This document shows, in pieces, positions 18,769 to 26,578 of a stretch of DNA of 64,000 bases. The DNA comes from Gemmatimonadota bacterium. GTDB taxonomy: Bacteria; JAAXHH01. Each line of letters opens with the position of its first letter. The first letter of the stretch is position 1. A program made the translations under genes and the position numbers. The DNA is taken from positions 310,001-374,000 of the forward strand of contig VXMB01000001.1 in the NCBI GenBank assembly GCA_009841265.1, in the 5' to 3' direction. Below the pieces are notes generated by a model. The model was not told the DNA's origin. It ran no database searches and saw only the letters and a list, made by a program, of their open reading frames with translations.

Positions 18769-20019
18769 ATGCGTCGACTAACCTTCCTGTTCGCACTGCT
18801 CTTCCTCCTGCCGGCCCCCGCCAGCGCCCAGAAGATGCTCATCTTCATGGACCTGGAACAGCAGGACCATCTCAAGGCCTACGGCATCGCCTTTCAGGCT
18901 CTGGAGCAGGGCTATACCGTCGAATGGCTGCTGAACTACCGCGGCGGGTCCTTCGTCATGGACCCCACGGCCGACCGCGTGCGGTCCTGCCACCTGCGGG
19001 GCGTGAGCTTCCAGGTGATCGACGGCGCGGAACTGGTCCGGATCTACGCCGAAATCGAGGAAAGCAACATGGACCGGGTGCTGCTTGAAAAAGCGCCCGA
19101 AATCGCCGTATACACCCGGCCCGACCAGCGACCGTGGGACGATGCCGTGACCCTGGCGCTGGAATACGCCGAGGTGCCCTACGGGAAGATCTTCGACCAG
19201 GAGGTGCTGGACGGAACGTTGAAGCAATACGACTGGCTGCACCTGCACCACGAGGATTTCACCGGGCAGTACAGCAAGTTCTACAGCTATCACCGCACGC
19301 CATGGTACCAGCAGCAGCAGGCCACCGACGAGGCCCTGGCGCGGAGCCTGGGATATCCCTCGGTCGCGGAGGCCAAGAAGGCCGTGGCACAGGGCATCAA
19401 GTCCTACGTGGGGAACGGCGGTTTTATTTTCGCCATGTGCGCGGCGACGGAAACCCTGGAGATTGCGCTGGCCTCGGCCCAAACCGACATCGTGGCGCCG
19501 GAGTACGACCACACTCCCGTCGATCCGGAAGCCCAGTCCAGGCTGGACTTCGGCCAGACCTTCGCCTTCGAGAACTTCACGCTGCAGCTGAACCCGCTCG
19601 TCGGTTCCTTTTCCAACATCGACGTGAACCAGGTCAACGCCGGAAAGGTACTGACCGGACCCTTCACCCTCTTCGATTTCTCGGCCAAGTACGACCCGGT
19701 GCCCACCATGCTCACGCAGAACCACGTAAACTACATCGCCGGCTTCTACGGCCTGTCCACTTCCTTCCACCGCGACGTGCTCAAGCGCACCGTGGTCGTC
19801 CTCGCCGAAGAAGCCGGGACCGACCACGTCAAGTACCTCCACGGCAACTACGGGATGGGGACGTTCACCTTCTACGGGGGGCACGATCCGGAGGACGAGG
19901 AGCACCTGGTGGGCGATCCGCCGACCAATCTCGCCCTCCACAAGAACTCCCCCGGTTACCGGCTCATCCTGAACAACGTCCTCTTTCCCGCGGCCAAGAA
20001 GAAGAAACGCAAAACCTGA
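18769..20019 (+). CDS. Exported protein of the family often labelled 'asparagine synthetase B' in Bacteroidetes
   Basis: 416 aa with a clear signal peptide (cleavage after PASAQ, about residue 21). The mature N-terminus KMLIFMDLEQQDHLKAYG, the phrase EWLLNYRGGSF, and LHHEDFTGQYSKFY match, from memory, a Bacteroidetes family whose database name is 'asparagine synthetase B'. The sequence shows no amidotransferase N-terminal cysteine and no ATP-pyrophosphatase SGGxDS loop. An exported location is also incompatible with that function, so the name looks wrong. The C-terminus is a lysine-rich tail (KKKKRKT). Possibly a periplasmic amidotransferase-fold or glycan-related protein; the real role is unknown. 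Confidence 0.7.
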   Translation: MRRLTFLFALLFLLPAPASAQKMLIFMDLEQQDHLKAYGIAFQALEQGYTVEWLLNYRGGSFVMDPTADRVRSCHLRGVSFQVIDGAELVRIYAEIEESNMDRVLLEKAPEIAVYTRPDQRPWDDAVTLALEYAEVPYGKIFDQEVLDGTLKQYDWLHLHHEDFTGQYSKFYSYHRTPWYQQQQATDEALARSLGYPSVAEAKKAVAQGIKSYVGNGGFIFAMCAATETLEIALASAQTDIVAPEYDHTPVDPEAQSRLDFGQTFAFENFTLQLNPLVGSFSNIDVNQVNAGKVLTGPFTLFDFSAKYDPVPTMLTQNHVNYIAGFYGLSTSFHRDVLKRTVVVLAEEAGTDHVKYLHGNYGMGTFTFYGGHDPEDEEHLVGDPPTNLALHKNSPGYRLILNNVLFPAAKKKKRKT

Positions 20020-20048
20020 CTGCAATCCCTGCTGAAATTCAAAAACAC

Positions 20049-20077
20049 TTGCAGATCCGCGCCGCATCGGGTATAAT
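20049..20077 (+). promoter_or_regulatory. Near-consensus sigma70-type promoter
   Basis: TTGCAG (20049-20054), a 17-bp spacer, and the exact consensus TATAAT (20072-20077). Transcription should start at about 20083-20085, coinciding with the first base of the RNA's closing helix. Confidence 0.8.
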
Positions 20078-20083
20078 GACTGT

Positions 20084-20268
20084 TACCTCACACAGGTTTC
20101 CAGCAAAGTCATTTTAAAAGAACCTTTGCTATACCATAGGGAATCCTGCTCCGGGTATCAATGGCATGCCTCACCAGAACGGAGGACGTCAGAACTGCCC
20201 GGGGGGACAACCACTGTTCCGAACAGGTTCTCCTAAAAATACTTATGCTCGCCTGTGTGGGGTATTTT
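20084..20268 (+). ncRNA. Unassigned structured RNA of about 185 nt (6S-like size and layout)
   Basis: The predicted transcript begins at the 5' arm TACCTCACACAGG (20084-20096). This pairs continuously over 13 bp (one G-U) with CCTGTGTGGGGTA (20252-20264), which is followed by TTTTATT. Inside are a 7-bp hairpin AGCAAAG/CTTTGCT, a 7-bp helix CTCCGGG/CCCGGGG and a hairpin ACCACTGTT/AACAGGT on the 3' side. Length, adjacent promoter, long closing helix, and a small hairpin on the 3' side of a central open region resemble 6S RNA. No sequence signature proves this. It could instead be a riboswitch-like leader for ecfT, 130 nt downstream. Confidence 0.5.
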
Positions 20269-20280
20269 ATTGCCTGAACG

Positions 20281-20308
20281 CGACCGTGGAGCGTCGACCG
20301 TGGAGCGT
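20281..20308 (+). repeat. Perfect tandem duplication of a 14-mer
   Basis: CGACCGTGGAGCGT occurs twice head to tail just downstream of the RNA candidate. It is a small slippage-type repeat. Confidence 0.85.
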
Positions 20309-20400
20309 GACGTTCCCGTCCTTCGCGGCCTGCTCTTCCCGGTCCGCTTGGCGCGCCTGGCTCATCCCGCCTTGCAGATGATTTCAGTACAAGAACCCCC

Positions 20401-21222
20401 ATGCTCCAGAACCTGACGCTGGGACAGTACTATCCCGGCGAATCTTCCATTCACCGGCTGGACCCGCGCACGAAGCTGTGCGGTGCCCTGGCGCTGATGG
20501 CCGCGCTGATCTGGATAAAGACCCTGCCGTTGTTTTTTTTCATGCTGGCCGTGGTCGCGGTCCTGGTGCGGATCTCCGGCGTTCCGCTCCATCTGCCGCT
20601 GAACAACCTGAAGGCCTTCCGGGTCATTCTGATCATCACCTTCGCGGCGCATGCGTGCTTCACGCCGGGAGAAGCCGTGATCATCGCGGGATACACCGTG
20701 CCGGGACCCACCTGGGAGGGGATGTTCCAGGGGGCGGTGTTCAGCATGCGTTTGGTGGTCATCATGCTGATCGCGGCGCTGTTGATGCTGACCACGGCAC
20801 CGCTGGACGTCTCGGACGGCATCGAGCGGCTGCTCAAGCCCCTGGAACGGTTCGGACTGCCCGCCCATGAGCTGGCCATGATGATGGTCATCGCCCTGCG
20901 GTTCATCCCGACGCTGGTGGAGGAAGCAGACCGCCTGCAGAAGGCCCAGGCCGCCCGGGGCGCGGACTTCACCGGCAATCCGATCCGGCGCGTCCGGAAG
21001 ATGACCGCCCTGCTGGTGCCCCTCATGCTCTCGGCCTTCCGGCGGGCGGAGGAACTGGCCGTCGCCATGGAATCCCGCTGCTACCGGGGCGGCGCCGGAC
21101 GCACGCAGTTCCGCGTCATGGCCCTGGCCCGGAACGACTTCGTGGCCATCGCGGCGGTGACGGCCCTGCTCGTCCTCGGCGCGGCCTTCAACCGCATTGG
21201 TCCCGTCGACCATCTGTTCTGA
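20401..21222 (+). CDS. ecfT: ECF transporter transmembrane component EcfT
   Basis: 273 aa with about five hydrophobic segments. The two cytoplasmic coupling motifs of EcfT are visible: QAARGAD (AxRG-type) and ESRCYRGG. EcfT joins two EcfA ATPases to a substrate-binding S component for vitamin or metal uptake. Neither EcfA nor an S component is in the window, so the partners must be encoded elsewhere (group II arrangement). It lies downstream of the RNA candidate and upstream of truA in the same orientation. There is no strong Shine-Dalgarno sequence. The substrate cannot be inferred. Confidence 0.88.
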   Translation: MLQNLTLGQYYPGESSIHRLDPRTKLCGALALMAALIWIKTLPLFFFMLAVVAVLVRISGVPLHLPLNNLKAFRVILIITFAAHACFTPGEAVIIAGYTVPGPTWEGMFQGAVFSMRLVVIMLIAALLMLTTAPLDVSDGIERLLKPLERFGLPAHELAMMMVIALRFIPTLVEEADRLQKAQAARGADFTGNPIRRVRKMTALLVPLMLSAFRRAEELAVAMESRCYRGGAGRTQFRVMALARNDFVAIAAVTALLVLGAAFNRIGPVDHLF

Positions 21223-21270
21223 TCCACTGTTATACTCACCACTATACTTCTTCACCACTCCCCAACCGCC

Positions 21271-22017
21271 ATGCGTACCCTGGTCCTCACGATCGAATAC
21301 GACGGCACCGACTTCCTCGGCTGGCAGCTCCAGCCCGACGGGCGGACCGTTCAGGGCGTCCTGGAGGAAGCGATGCGCACCATCCTGCGGGCCGACCTCC
21401 GGGCGACCGCGGCGGGACGCACGGACGCCGGGGTGCACGCCACCGGGCAGGTCGTCCACTTCAGGACGGATTCGGACATGGTGGTGGACCGGCTGAAGAA
21501 GGGGCTGAATGGGGTGCTGCCGCCGGACGTGCGTGTCCTCGAAGCCACGCAGGCGCGCGATGATTTCCATGCCCGGTTCAGCGCGGTGGGACGACGGTAC
21601 GTTTACCGGATCATCCGGCGCCCGAGCGCCATGCGAAGGCACCAGGCCTGGCACGTGGCCTACCCGGTGGACGTGGACGCCATGTGCCGGGCCTGCGCTC
21701 CCCTGTTGGGCCGCCACGACTTCACTTCCTTCTGCCAGGCCACGTCGACGGCCGACGGCACAATTTGCGAGGTGCGGGAACTGGAATGGATCGAGGCGGA
21801 GGACGAACTCCGCCTGCGCATCGAGGCGAACCGTTTTCTCCACCACATGGTGCGGACAATCGTGGGCACGGCCGTGGATATCGGCCGGGGTCGGTGGCCG
21901 GAGAGCGTCATGGCGGAGATGCTGGCGGCGAAAGACCGTCGTGCCGCAGGCGCCAATGCCCCGGCCCACGGGCTATGCCTCGAGGCGGTGCGCTATCCTT
22001 CCGAATTCGGGATCTGA
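21271..22017 (+). CDS. truA: tRNA pseudouridine(38-40) synthase
   Basis: 248 aa, normal TruA length. It starts MRTLVLTIEYDGTDFLGWQ and contains AAGRTDAGVHATGQV with the catalytic Asp, RRYVYRI, and the C-terminal FLHHMVRTIVGT. It isomerises uridines 38-40 in the anticodon stem-loop. Its last 25 bp overlap the 3' end of the convergent trmJ gene. Confidence 0.95.
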   Translation: MRTLVLTIEYDGTDFLGWQLQPDGRTVQGVLEEAMRTILRADLRATAAGRTDAGVHATGQVVHFRTDSDMVVDRLKKGLNGVLPPDVRVLEATQARDDFHARFSAVGRRYVYRIIRRPSAMRRHQAWHVAYPVDVDAMCRACAPLLGRHDFTSFCQATSTADGTICEVRELEWIEAEDELRLRIEANRFLHHMVRTIVGTAVDIGRGRWPESVMAEMLAAKDRRAAGANAPAHGLCLEAVRYPSEFGI

Positions 22018-22859
22018 GGGTCGGACTGACCGGGTGGGCCGGACTGACCGGGCGGACCGGGTGGATCAGGCGGACCAGAGGATTCCGGCGGACCGGGCGA
22101 TGCCGAGCGGCGATCCACATACGCGTCGATCTCGTCGCATACCTTGTGCAGCACGGCGACGTCGCGCTGCTCCAGCCGCAGGCTGCGGCGCAGGACGCGG
22201 CGGATGGTGCGCAGGAAGGTCTCCTCGTTCGGCGTGGACTCAAAACCGATCCGGAGCAGCGCCTCGTGCACGCGCCGTGTAACACGCTCCACGGCCCGGT
22301 GATCCGCCAGGCGCACCTCGGAAGGGGGCGGCGCCTCGCCACTGTGGCGAAAGAGTTCGTACGCGCAGACCATGACCGACTGGGCCAGGTTGAGGGAAGG
22401 GTAGGCTGTTGCCGCGGGGATCCGGGCGATGACGTTGCAACGTTGGAGCTCGTCGTTCAGCAGGCCGCGGTCTTCCCGCCCGAAGAGAATGCCGCAGGGC
22501 TGGTTCCGTGCCACGGCGGAAAGCTCGGCGCAGGCCGCTTCCACAGGCTGTATGGGGCTCAGCCAGATTCCGCGGGTGCGGTTGGTCGTGCCGACGACGA
22601 GGGCGAGATCATTCACCGCCTCGTCCAGCGCCGGGACGACGCGGGCGTTGTCGAGGATCTCCCCGGCGCCGTGGGCCATCCAGCGGGCCTCGGCCTCGTG
22701 GCGGAATTCGACCGGATCGACCAGGACGAGGCGGGAAAGCCCCATGGTCGTCATGGCCCTGGCGACGGCGCCGATGTTCCCCGGCACTTTCGGTTCTACG
22801 AGAATGATGTGTATGTGCGAGAAATAGTCCGGCGCGGTACTTTCCGTTCGATCGGCCAT
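21993..22859 (-). CDS. trmJ: tRNA (cytidine/uridine-2'-O-)-methyltransferase, TrmJ/SpoU family
   Basis: 288 aa. SPOUT motifs are visible: ILVEPKVPGNIGAVARAM at the N-terminus, LVVGTTNRTRG, CGILFGREDRGL and IPAATAYPSLNLAQSVMV. Family members 2'-O-methylate position 32 of tRNA. The C-terminal helical region matches TrmJ. The last 30 or so residues are a Gly/Pro-rich tail (GPPDPPGPPGQSGPPGQ) made by the GGCGGACCG-type repeat and probably non-functional. It follows ccmD leftward across a repeat-filled spacer and may be read through from the ccm operon. Confidence 0.9.
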   Translation of the reverse strand: MADRTESTAPDYFSHIHIILVEPKVPGNIGAVARAMTTMGLSRLVLVDPVEFRHEAEARWMAHGAGEILDNARVVPALDEAVNDLALVVGTTNRTRGIWLSPIQPVEAACAELSAVARNQPCGILFGREDRGLLNDELQRCNVIARIPAATAYPSLNLAQSVMVCAYELFRHSGEAPPPSEVRLADHRAVERVTRRVHEALLRIGFESTPNEETFLRTIRRVLRRSLRLEQRDVAVLHKVCDEIDAYVDRRSASPGPPESSGPPDPPGPPGQSGPPGQSDPQIPNSEG

Positions 22860-22955
22860 GGGTCAGATCCGGGTCAGGTCCGAGTCAAGTCCGGGTCAGG
22901 TCCGGGGCCGGACCAGCGTCAGGCCAGCGTCAGCTTCGGGCCAGCGTCAAGCCCG
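22860..22955. repeat. Short direct repeats GGTCAGGTCCG / CCAGCGTCAG between trmJ and ccmD
   Basis: The spacer is almost entirely degenerate repeats: several copies of a unit near CCGGGTCAGGT, then three copies of GCCAGCGTCA. It is one of many local expansions of short GC-rich units in this window. Confidence 0.7.
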
Positions 22956-22958
22956 TCC

Positions 22959-23114
22959 CTACTCTTTCGACTCCAGCTCCTCCACGGCGGCCTTCAGTTC
23001 AGCGATCTCCGCCTCCAGCTTCTTTTCGCGGCCGGCGATCGTGAAGAGGTACAGGAACAGCCCGACCCATATCAGCGTGTAGGCGGAAAACAGGTACCAG
23101 AAGTTCTGATCCAC
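22959..23114 (-). CDS. ccmD: CcmD-like small membrane protein
   Basis: 51 aa from a GTG start, preceded at 10 nt by AAGGAG. One transmembrane helix (WYLFSAYTLIWVGLFLYLF) is followed by a charged coiled-coil tail (REKKLEAEIAELKAAVEELE). Length, topology and position after ccmC fit CcmD, which releases holo-CcmE from the CcmABC heme exporter. CcmD proteins are too variable for sequence alone, so context carries the call. Confidence 0.8.
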   Translation of the reverse strand: MDQNFWYLFSAYTLIWVGLFLYLFTIAGREKKLEAEIAELKAAVEELESKE

Positions 23115-23199
23115 GGTTCAAACGCTCCTTTTTTACTCAAGTCCCCGCACGATTATCTCTCGAGTTCGCTGCGCCTCGGGCGCTTATACGTACAGGCCC

Positions 23200-23928
23200 T
23201 CAAATCCCCACGGTGCCGGGATGCCGGTGCTCCACGCGTTCCCGCAGGGCCTCGGTCTCGTCGCGCAGCCGCTCCAGCGCCATCCGCCGGCTCATGAGAT
23301 AGAAGAACAGGAGGGTGAAGACAACCGCCGATACGCCCAGCGCGATGCGCATGTCCACTTCCATGCCCGCGCCGAGGCCTTCCTCCGTCATGACCAGGGA
23401 GTCGGGATGCAGGCCCCGCCACCACAGGGTCGCGAAGTGGATGAAGGGGATGTCGATGGTACCGAGGATGCCCAGCACGGCGAGGAAAGTCTTCACCTGC
23501 GGAAGGTCGTCGCCGTAGACGCGCAGCATCAGGTAGGCGACGTAGATGAGCCAGAGGATCATGGAAAAGGTGAGCCGGGGGTCCCAGGTCCACCACGTGC
23601 CCCACACGGGCTTGCCCCAGATCGGCCCGGTGATCATGACGAAGCAGCAGAAGACGAATCCGACCTCCGCGGCGCTGTAGGCCACGATGTCCCACCTGCG
23701 CTCCCGCAGCCACAGGTAGATGACGCTGGAAACGCCCACCAGCACGAAGGCGAACTCCGCGATCCAGGCGGAAGCGACGTGAAAATACATGATCCGCTGC
23801 ACATCCCCCATGACCCGCTCCCGGGGCGCCCAGATCAGCGACAGGTACAGCGTGGCAACAAGTCCCACGAGGCAGATGAGGCCGAAAGGTGTGATGCGCA
23901 GGCGGGCGGCTATGCCGGCCATAATCAT
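23200..23928 (-). CDS. ccmC: Heme exporter protein CcmC
   Basis: 242 aa, about six transmembrane helices. The tryptophan-rich WWD-type heme-binding motif WGTWWTWDPRLT is present with flanking histidines (RIMYFHVASAW and DIPFIHFATLWW). CcmC presents heme to CcmE in the periplasm. It overlaps ccmB by 4 bp (ATGA), so the two are translationally coupled. The tail is a charged coil. Confidence 0.95.
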   Translation of the reverse strand: MIMAGIAARLRITPFGLICLVGLVATLYLSLIWAPRERVMGDVQRIMYFHVASAWIAEFAFVLVGVSSVIYLWLRERRWDIVAYSAAEVGFVFCCFVMITGPIWGKPVWGTWWTWDPRLTFSMILWLIYVAYLMLRVYGDDLPQVKTFLAVLGILGTIDIPFIHFATLWWRGLHPDSLVMTEEGLGAGMEVDMRIALGVSAVVFTLLFFYLMSRRMALERLRDETEALRERVEHRHPGTVGI

Positions 23929-24605
23929 TCCTCCACGATGTACTCGAACAGCATGACGGACGCGACCAGGAAGACGACCGTGAAGACCGAAAGCAGCCTG
24001 ATCCAGTTTGTCATGTCCTGCCAGTCCCCGCCCTCGAAGGTGGTCCGCGTCGTTTCCACCAGCGCGATCAGCACCGGCGAAGCGACGGGCAACAGCAGGA
24101 CAGGCAGCATGACGTCCCGCATGCGCGTGTTGACGGCCACGGCCGCGAACAGGGTAGCGACGGACGAGAATCCGACGGTTCCCAGAAAGAAGATCACCAA
24201 CAGTTTAGACAGATACGGCAGGATTGTCATGTTGAAAAACAGGACGAAGAGGGGAAGCACCGCCAGCTGGACCAGGCCGATGAGCGTGACGTTGCCCAGC
24301 AGCTTGCCCAGGAAGATGGATCCCCGGTCGATGGGCGCGAGGAGCAGTCCTTCGAAGGTGCCGCGGTCTTTTTCCGGTGAAAAGGACCGGCTGGCGCTCA
24401 GCATGCCGGCGAAGGCGAAGGCCACCCAGATCATGCCGGGCGCCACCCGTTGCAGCACGTCCGCCCCCGCGTTGAAGGCGAAGTTGAAGATGATCACGAC
24501 GATCAGCGAGAAAACGAACATGGTCACAACCCGCTCGCGGGTCCGGTATTCCACAAGCATGTCCTTGCGGTAGATCTGCCAGGACTGGGCGAGCATGGAT
24601 CTCAT
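23925..24605 (-). CDS. ccmB: Heme exporter ABC permease CcmB
   Basis: 226 aa with six hydrophobic segments. It begins with a cytosolic stretch (WQIYRKDMLVEYRTRERV) and contains SFSPEKDRGTFEGLLLAP, a conserved cytoplasmic loop typical of CcmB. It is the permease of CcmAB, which uses ATP to free holo-CcmE from CcmC. It lies 72 bp downstream of ccmA; that spacer holds GGCGGACCG-type repeats (24637-24675). Confidence 0.93.
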   Translation of the reverse strand: MRSMLAQSWQIYRKDMLVEYRTRERVVTMFVFSLIVVIIFNFAFNAGADVLQRVAPGMIWVAFAFAGMLSASRSFSPEKDRGTFEGLLLAPIDRGSIFLGKLLGNVTLIGLVQLAVLPLFVLFFNMTILPYLSKLLVIFFLGTVGFSSVATLFAAVAVNTRMRDVMLPVLLLPVASPVLIALVETTRTTFEGGDWQDMTNWIRLLSVFTVVFLVASVMLFEYIVEE

Positions 24606-24636
24606 CGTTGCGGCAACTCCCGTTACATTTCCGTAT

Positions 24637-24675
24637 TCGGCGGATCGGGCGGACCGGGCGGACCGGACCGGCCGG
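24637..24675. repeat. GGCGGACCG repeat in the ccmA-ccmB spacer
   Basis: Three to four tandem 9-bp units (GGCGGATCG, GGCGGACCG, GGCGGACCG) sit between two tightly coupled genes, splitting an otherwise compact operon. Confidence 0.8.
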
Positions 24676-24677
24676 CT

Positions 24678-25388
24678 CTACACCGCGTGATCGCGGTAGG
24701 TCTGCTCGAAATCCGAGGTCGACAGCTGGCTGGCCTCGGCCTCAAACACCAGCCGTCCATGGTTCAGGATGGCGACGCGGTCGGCGGATTCCAGTCCGCG
24801 GACCAGGTCGTGCGTCACCAGGAGGACCGTCTTGTTCCGGGTGGCCAGGACCGTCTTGAGCATGACCATCGCATCCTGGTCCAATCCCGAGTAGGGCTCG
24901 TCGAGCAGCAGGATATCCGGATCGTGCAGCAGGGCGCGGGCCAGGGCTACCCGTTGGCGCATGCCGCGCGACAGCGTCCGTACCGGGCTCCCCGACCGGG
25001 CCTCCATGCCCACCGTGGACAGCAGTGATCCTATCCGCTCCTCGCGGTTTTCCACCCCGAAGAGCCTCCCGTAGAACCGCAAATTCTCCAGCACGGTCAG
25101 TTCGTCGTAGAGATAGGTCTGGAAGGACAGCACGCCGATGCGTTTCCCCAGGTCTTCGTCGCGGTCCTTCGTGATTTCCTCGCCGTCCAGGAACACCTCG
25201 CCGCGGGATGGGCGCACGAGCCCGGCAATGATGCCCAGCAGGGTCGACTTGCCCGCGCCGTTGGGGCCGAACAGGGCCAGGAAGGATCCCGGCGCCACGT
25301 CCATGTCCACCCGGTGCAGGGCCCGGAAACGCCCGTAGGACTTCGTAAGTTGGCGGATGCTGATGCCAGGGGCGGATCGATCACCCAT
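24678..25388 (-). CDS. ccmA: Heme exporter ABC ATPase CcmA
   Basis: 236 aa from the ATG giving MGDRSAPGISI. Walker A is GPNGAGKST, the ABC signature is LSRGMRQRVALARALL, Walker B is ILLLDEPYSGLD, and the switch histidine is in LLVTHD. It partners CcmB. This start overlaps the end of the upstream gene by 8 bp (ATGGGTGA). A longer frame upstream to 25514 only shadows that gene. Confidence 0.94.
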   Translation of the reverse strand: MGDRSAPGISIRQLTKSYGRFRALHRVDMDVAPGSFLALFGPNGAGKSTLLGIIAGLVRPSRGEVFLDGEEITKDRDEDLGKRIGVLSFQTYLYDELTVLENLRFYGRLFGVENREERIGSLLSTVGMEARSGSPVRTLSRGMRQRVALARALLHDPDILLLDEPYSGLDQDAMVMLKTVLATRNKTVLLVTHDLVRGLESADRVAILNHGRLVFEAEASQLSTSDFEQTYRDHAV

Positions 25389-26568
25389 CGCCGCTCCCGG
25401 GTTGGCGCAGCCGGAGCGCCCGGTCCTTGAGGCGGGCGCGGCGGGTCCCGTAGGCGTCCGGGTCCAGTCCTCCCGCCGCGAACTGGTCGTCCAGGGCGGC
25501 CAGGGCCTGGACAATCGCGGCGTATTTGCGTTCGTCCTCCGGCGTAAGATCGCTGAGGGCGGGCGGTTCGGCCGGCTGTTCGGGCTTGACGCGGATGCCC
25601 ACCACCAGCCCCGCGGCCACGATGAGCACCACGAATCCGAGCATACCCCACTTCATGACGTCCTGCCAGGCCAGCACGCTGGGAAAGGCGACTTCCACCG
25701 ACATGCCTCTGCCCACGCCCACGCGGTTCGAAAGCAGCAGGTATTCGTCGGCGGCGATCTGCTGTACGCCGTCGTTGGTCAGATTGGTGACGGTCACCGT
25801 CTGGGTGCTCGGTGAAACCAGCACCTGGACGCGTTCGATGTCATAGTCCATCTGCCGGTTGAACCGGTGATCGATGGATGCCCGGTCCACGTTATAGGCG
25901 TAAACGACACGCGAGACCCCGGGGGGTACGGGCGCCGAGAACAGGAGGCCGCGCTCGGTGTGCTGAAGCCCCTCCATCATCGGCTGCAGTCCGAAGGCGG
26001 CCGCGGGCAGGTTATAGACGAGGCCCAGCCCCACGCCGGGCGGCGGCGCGAAGGTGAGGATGCCCCGGTTCTCCACCACGATGATTTCCGTGACGTTCAG
26101 GATCTCAGGGCCGGCATCGATGACCAGGTGGACCGCGCTGTGGACCAGGGCCGTTTCATCGGTCGTGATTTCGAAGACCTGTAGCAAGGTGTCTATGCGG
26201 CCGGTTCCCGGTACGAGGGGGATGTGGCCGGTCAGGTAGGGTATCTCCAGGTACCGGGTGGCGACCACGTAATGCGACCCGTCGGCCCTCAGTCCGGTGA
26301 ATTCGTAACGCCCGTCACCGTCGGTAACGACCCTCGCAAGGGTCTGATCCGGGCCCTCTTCGGCGCTGTGATTCAGCAGCACCACCTCGTGTCCCGCCAT
26401 CGGCTGGCCCGTCGTGCCGTTCACGACGGTGAGCCCGATGCTGCCCGTTCCCTGGGCCTGCGCGGTCCGGACCGGACAGAACACGCAGACCGCCAGTGCG
26501 GCCCAGGCCGCCAGGAGCGCTCCATAAACAAAAAGCCCCGAAGGGCCGGAAAGCGGACGGTACTTCAT
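25381..26568 (-). CDS. Membrane protein with carboxypeptidase-regulatory-like domain in the ccm operon; function unknown
   Basis: 395 aa. A signal peptide or first helix (to about residue 40, TAQAQG) leads to an Ig-like carboxypeptidase-regulatory repeat (LTVVNGTTGQPMAGHEVVLL, about 43-110). A beta-rich periplasmic region follows, then one transmembrane helix (WGMLGFVVLIVAAGLVVGI) and a short cytosolic helical tail containing DDQFAAGGLDPDAYGTRR. That tail resembles the C-terminus seen in CcmI-like and SHOCT-type proteins (D..F..G.....Y..R). Conserved placement between the zinc-ribbon gene and ccmA suggests a role in cytochrome c assembly, but this is context only. Confidence 0.75.
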   Translation of the reverse strand: MKYRPLSGPSGLFVYGALLAAWAALAVCVFCPVRTAQAQGTGSIGLTVVNGTTGQPMAGHEVVLLNHSAEEGPDQTLARVVTDGDGRYEFTGLRADGSHYVVATRYLEIPYLTGHIPLVPGTGRIDTLLQVFEITTDETALVHSAVHLVIDAGPEILNVTEIIVVENRGILTFAPPPGVGLGLVYNLPAAAFGLQPMMEGLQHTERGLLFSAPVPPGVSRVVYAYNVDRASIDHRFNRQMDYDIERVQVLVSPSTQTVTVTNLTNDGVQQIAADEYLLLSNRVGVGRGMSVEVAFPSVLAWQDVMKWGMLGFVVLIVAAGLVVGIRVKPEQPAEPPALSDLTPEDERKYAAIVQALAALDDQFAAGGLDPDAYGTRRARLKDRALRLRQPGSGDG

Positions 26569-26578
26569 GAGGCTACCT

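Larger units (their letters stand above)
20020..20400. other. 381-bp intergenic region containing a promoter and a structured RNA candidate
   Basis: No protein gene is supported here. The region holds a perfect promoter (20049-20077), an RNA candidate (20084-20268), a tandem 14-mer (20281-20308), and about 90 bp with no feature I recognise before ecfT. Confidence 0.6.

Noticed and set aside
20110..20250. Cobalamin riboswitch (segments ATAGGGAATCC and CCACTGTT)
   Set aside because: The isolated matches are not in the required order and spacing, and the long core signature is absent; kept only as an unassigned structured RNA.
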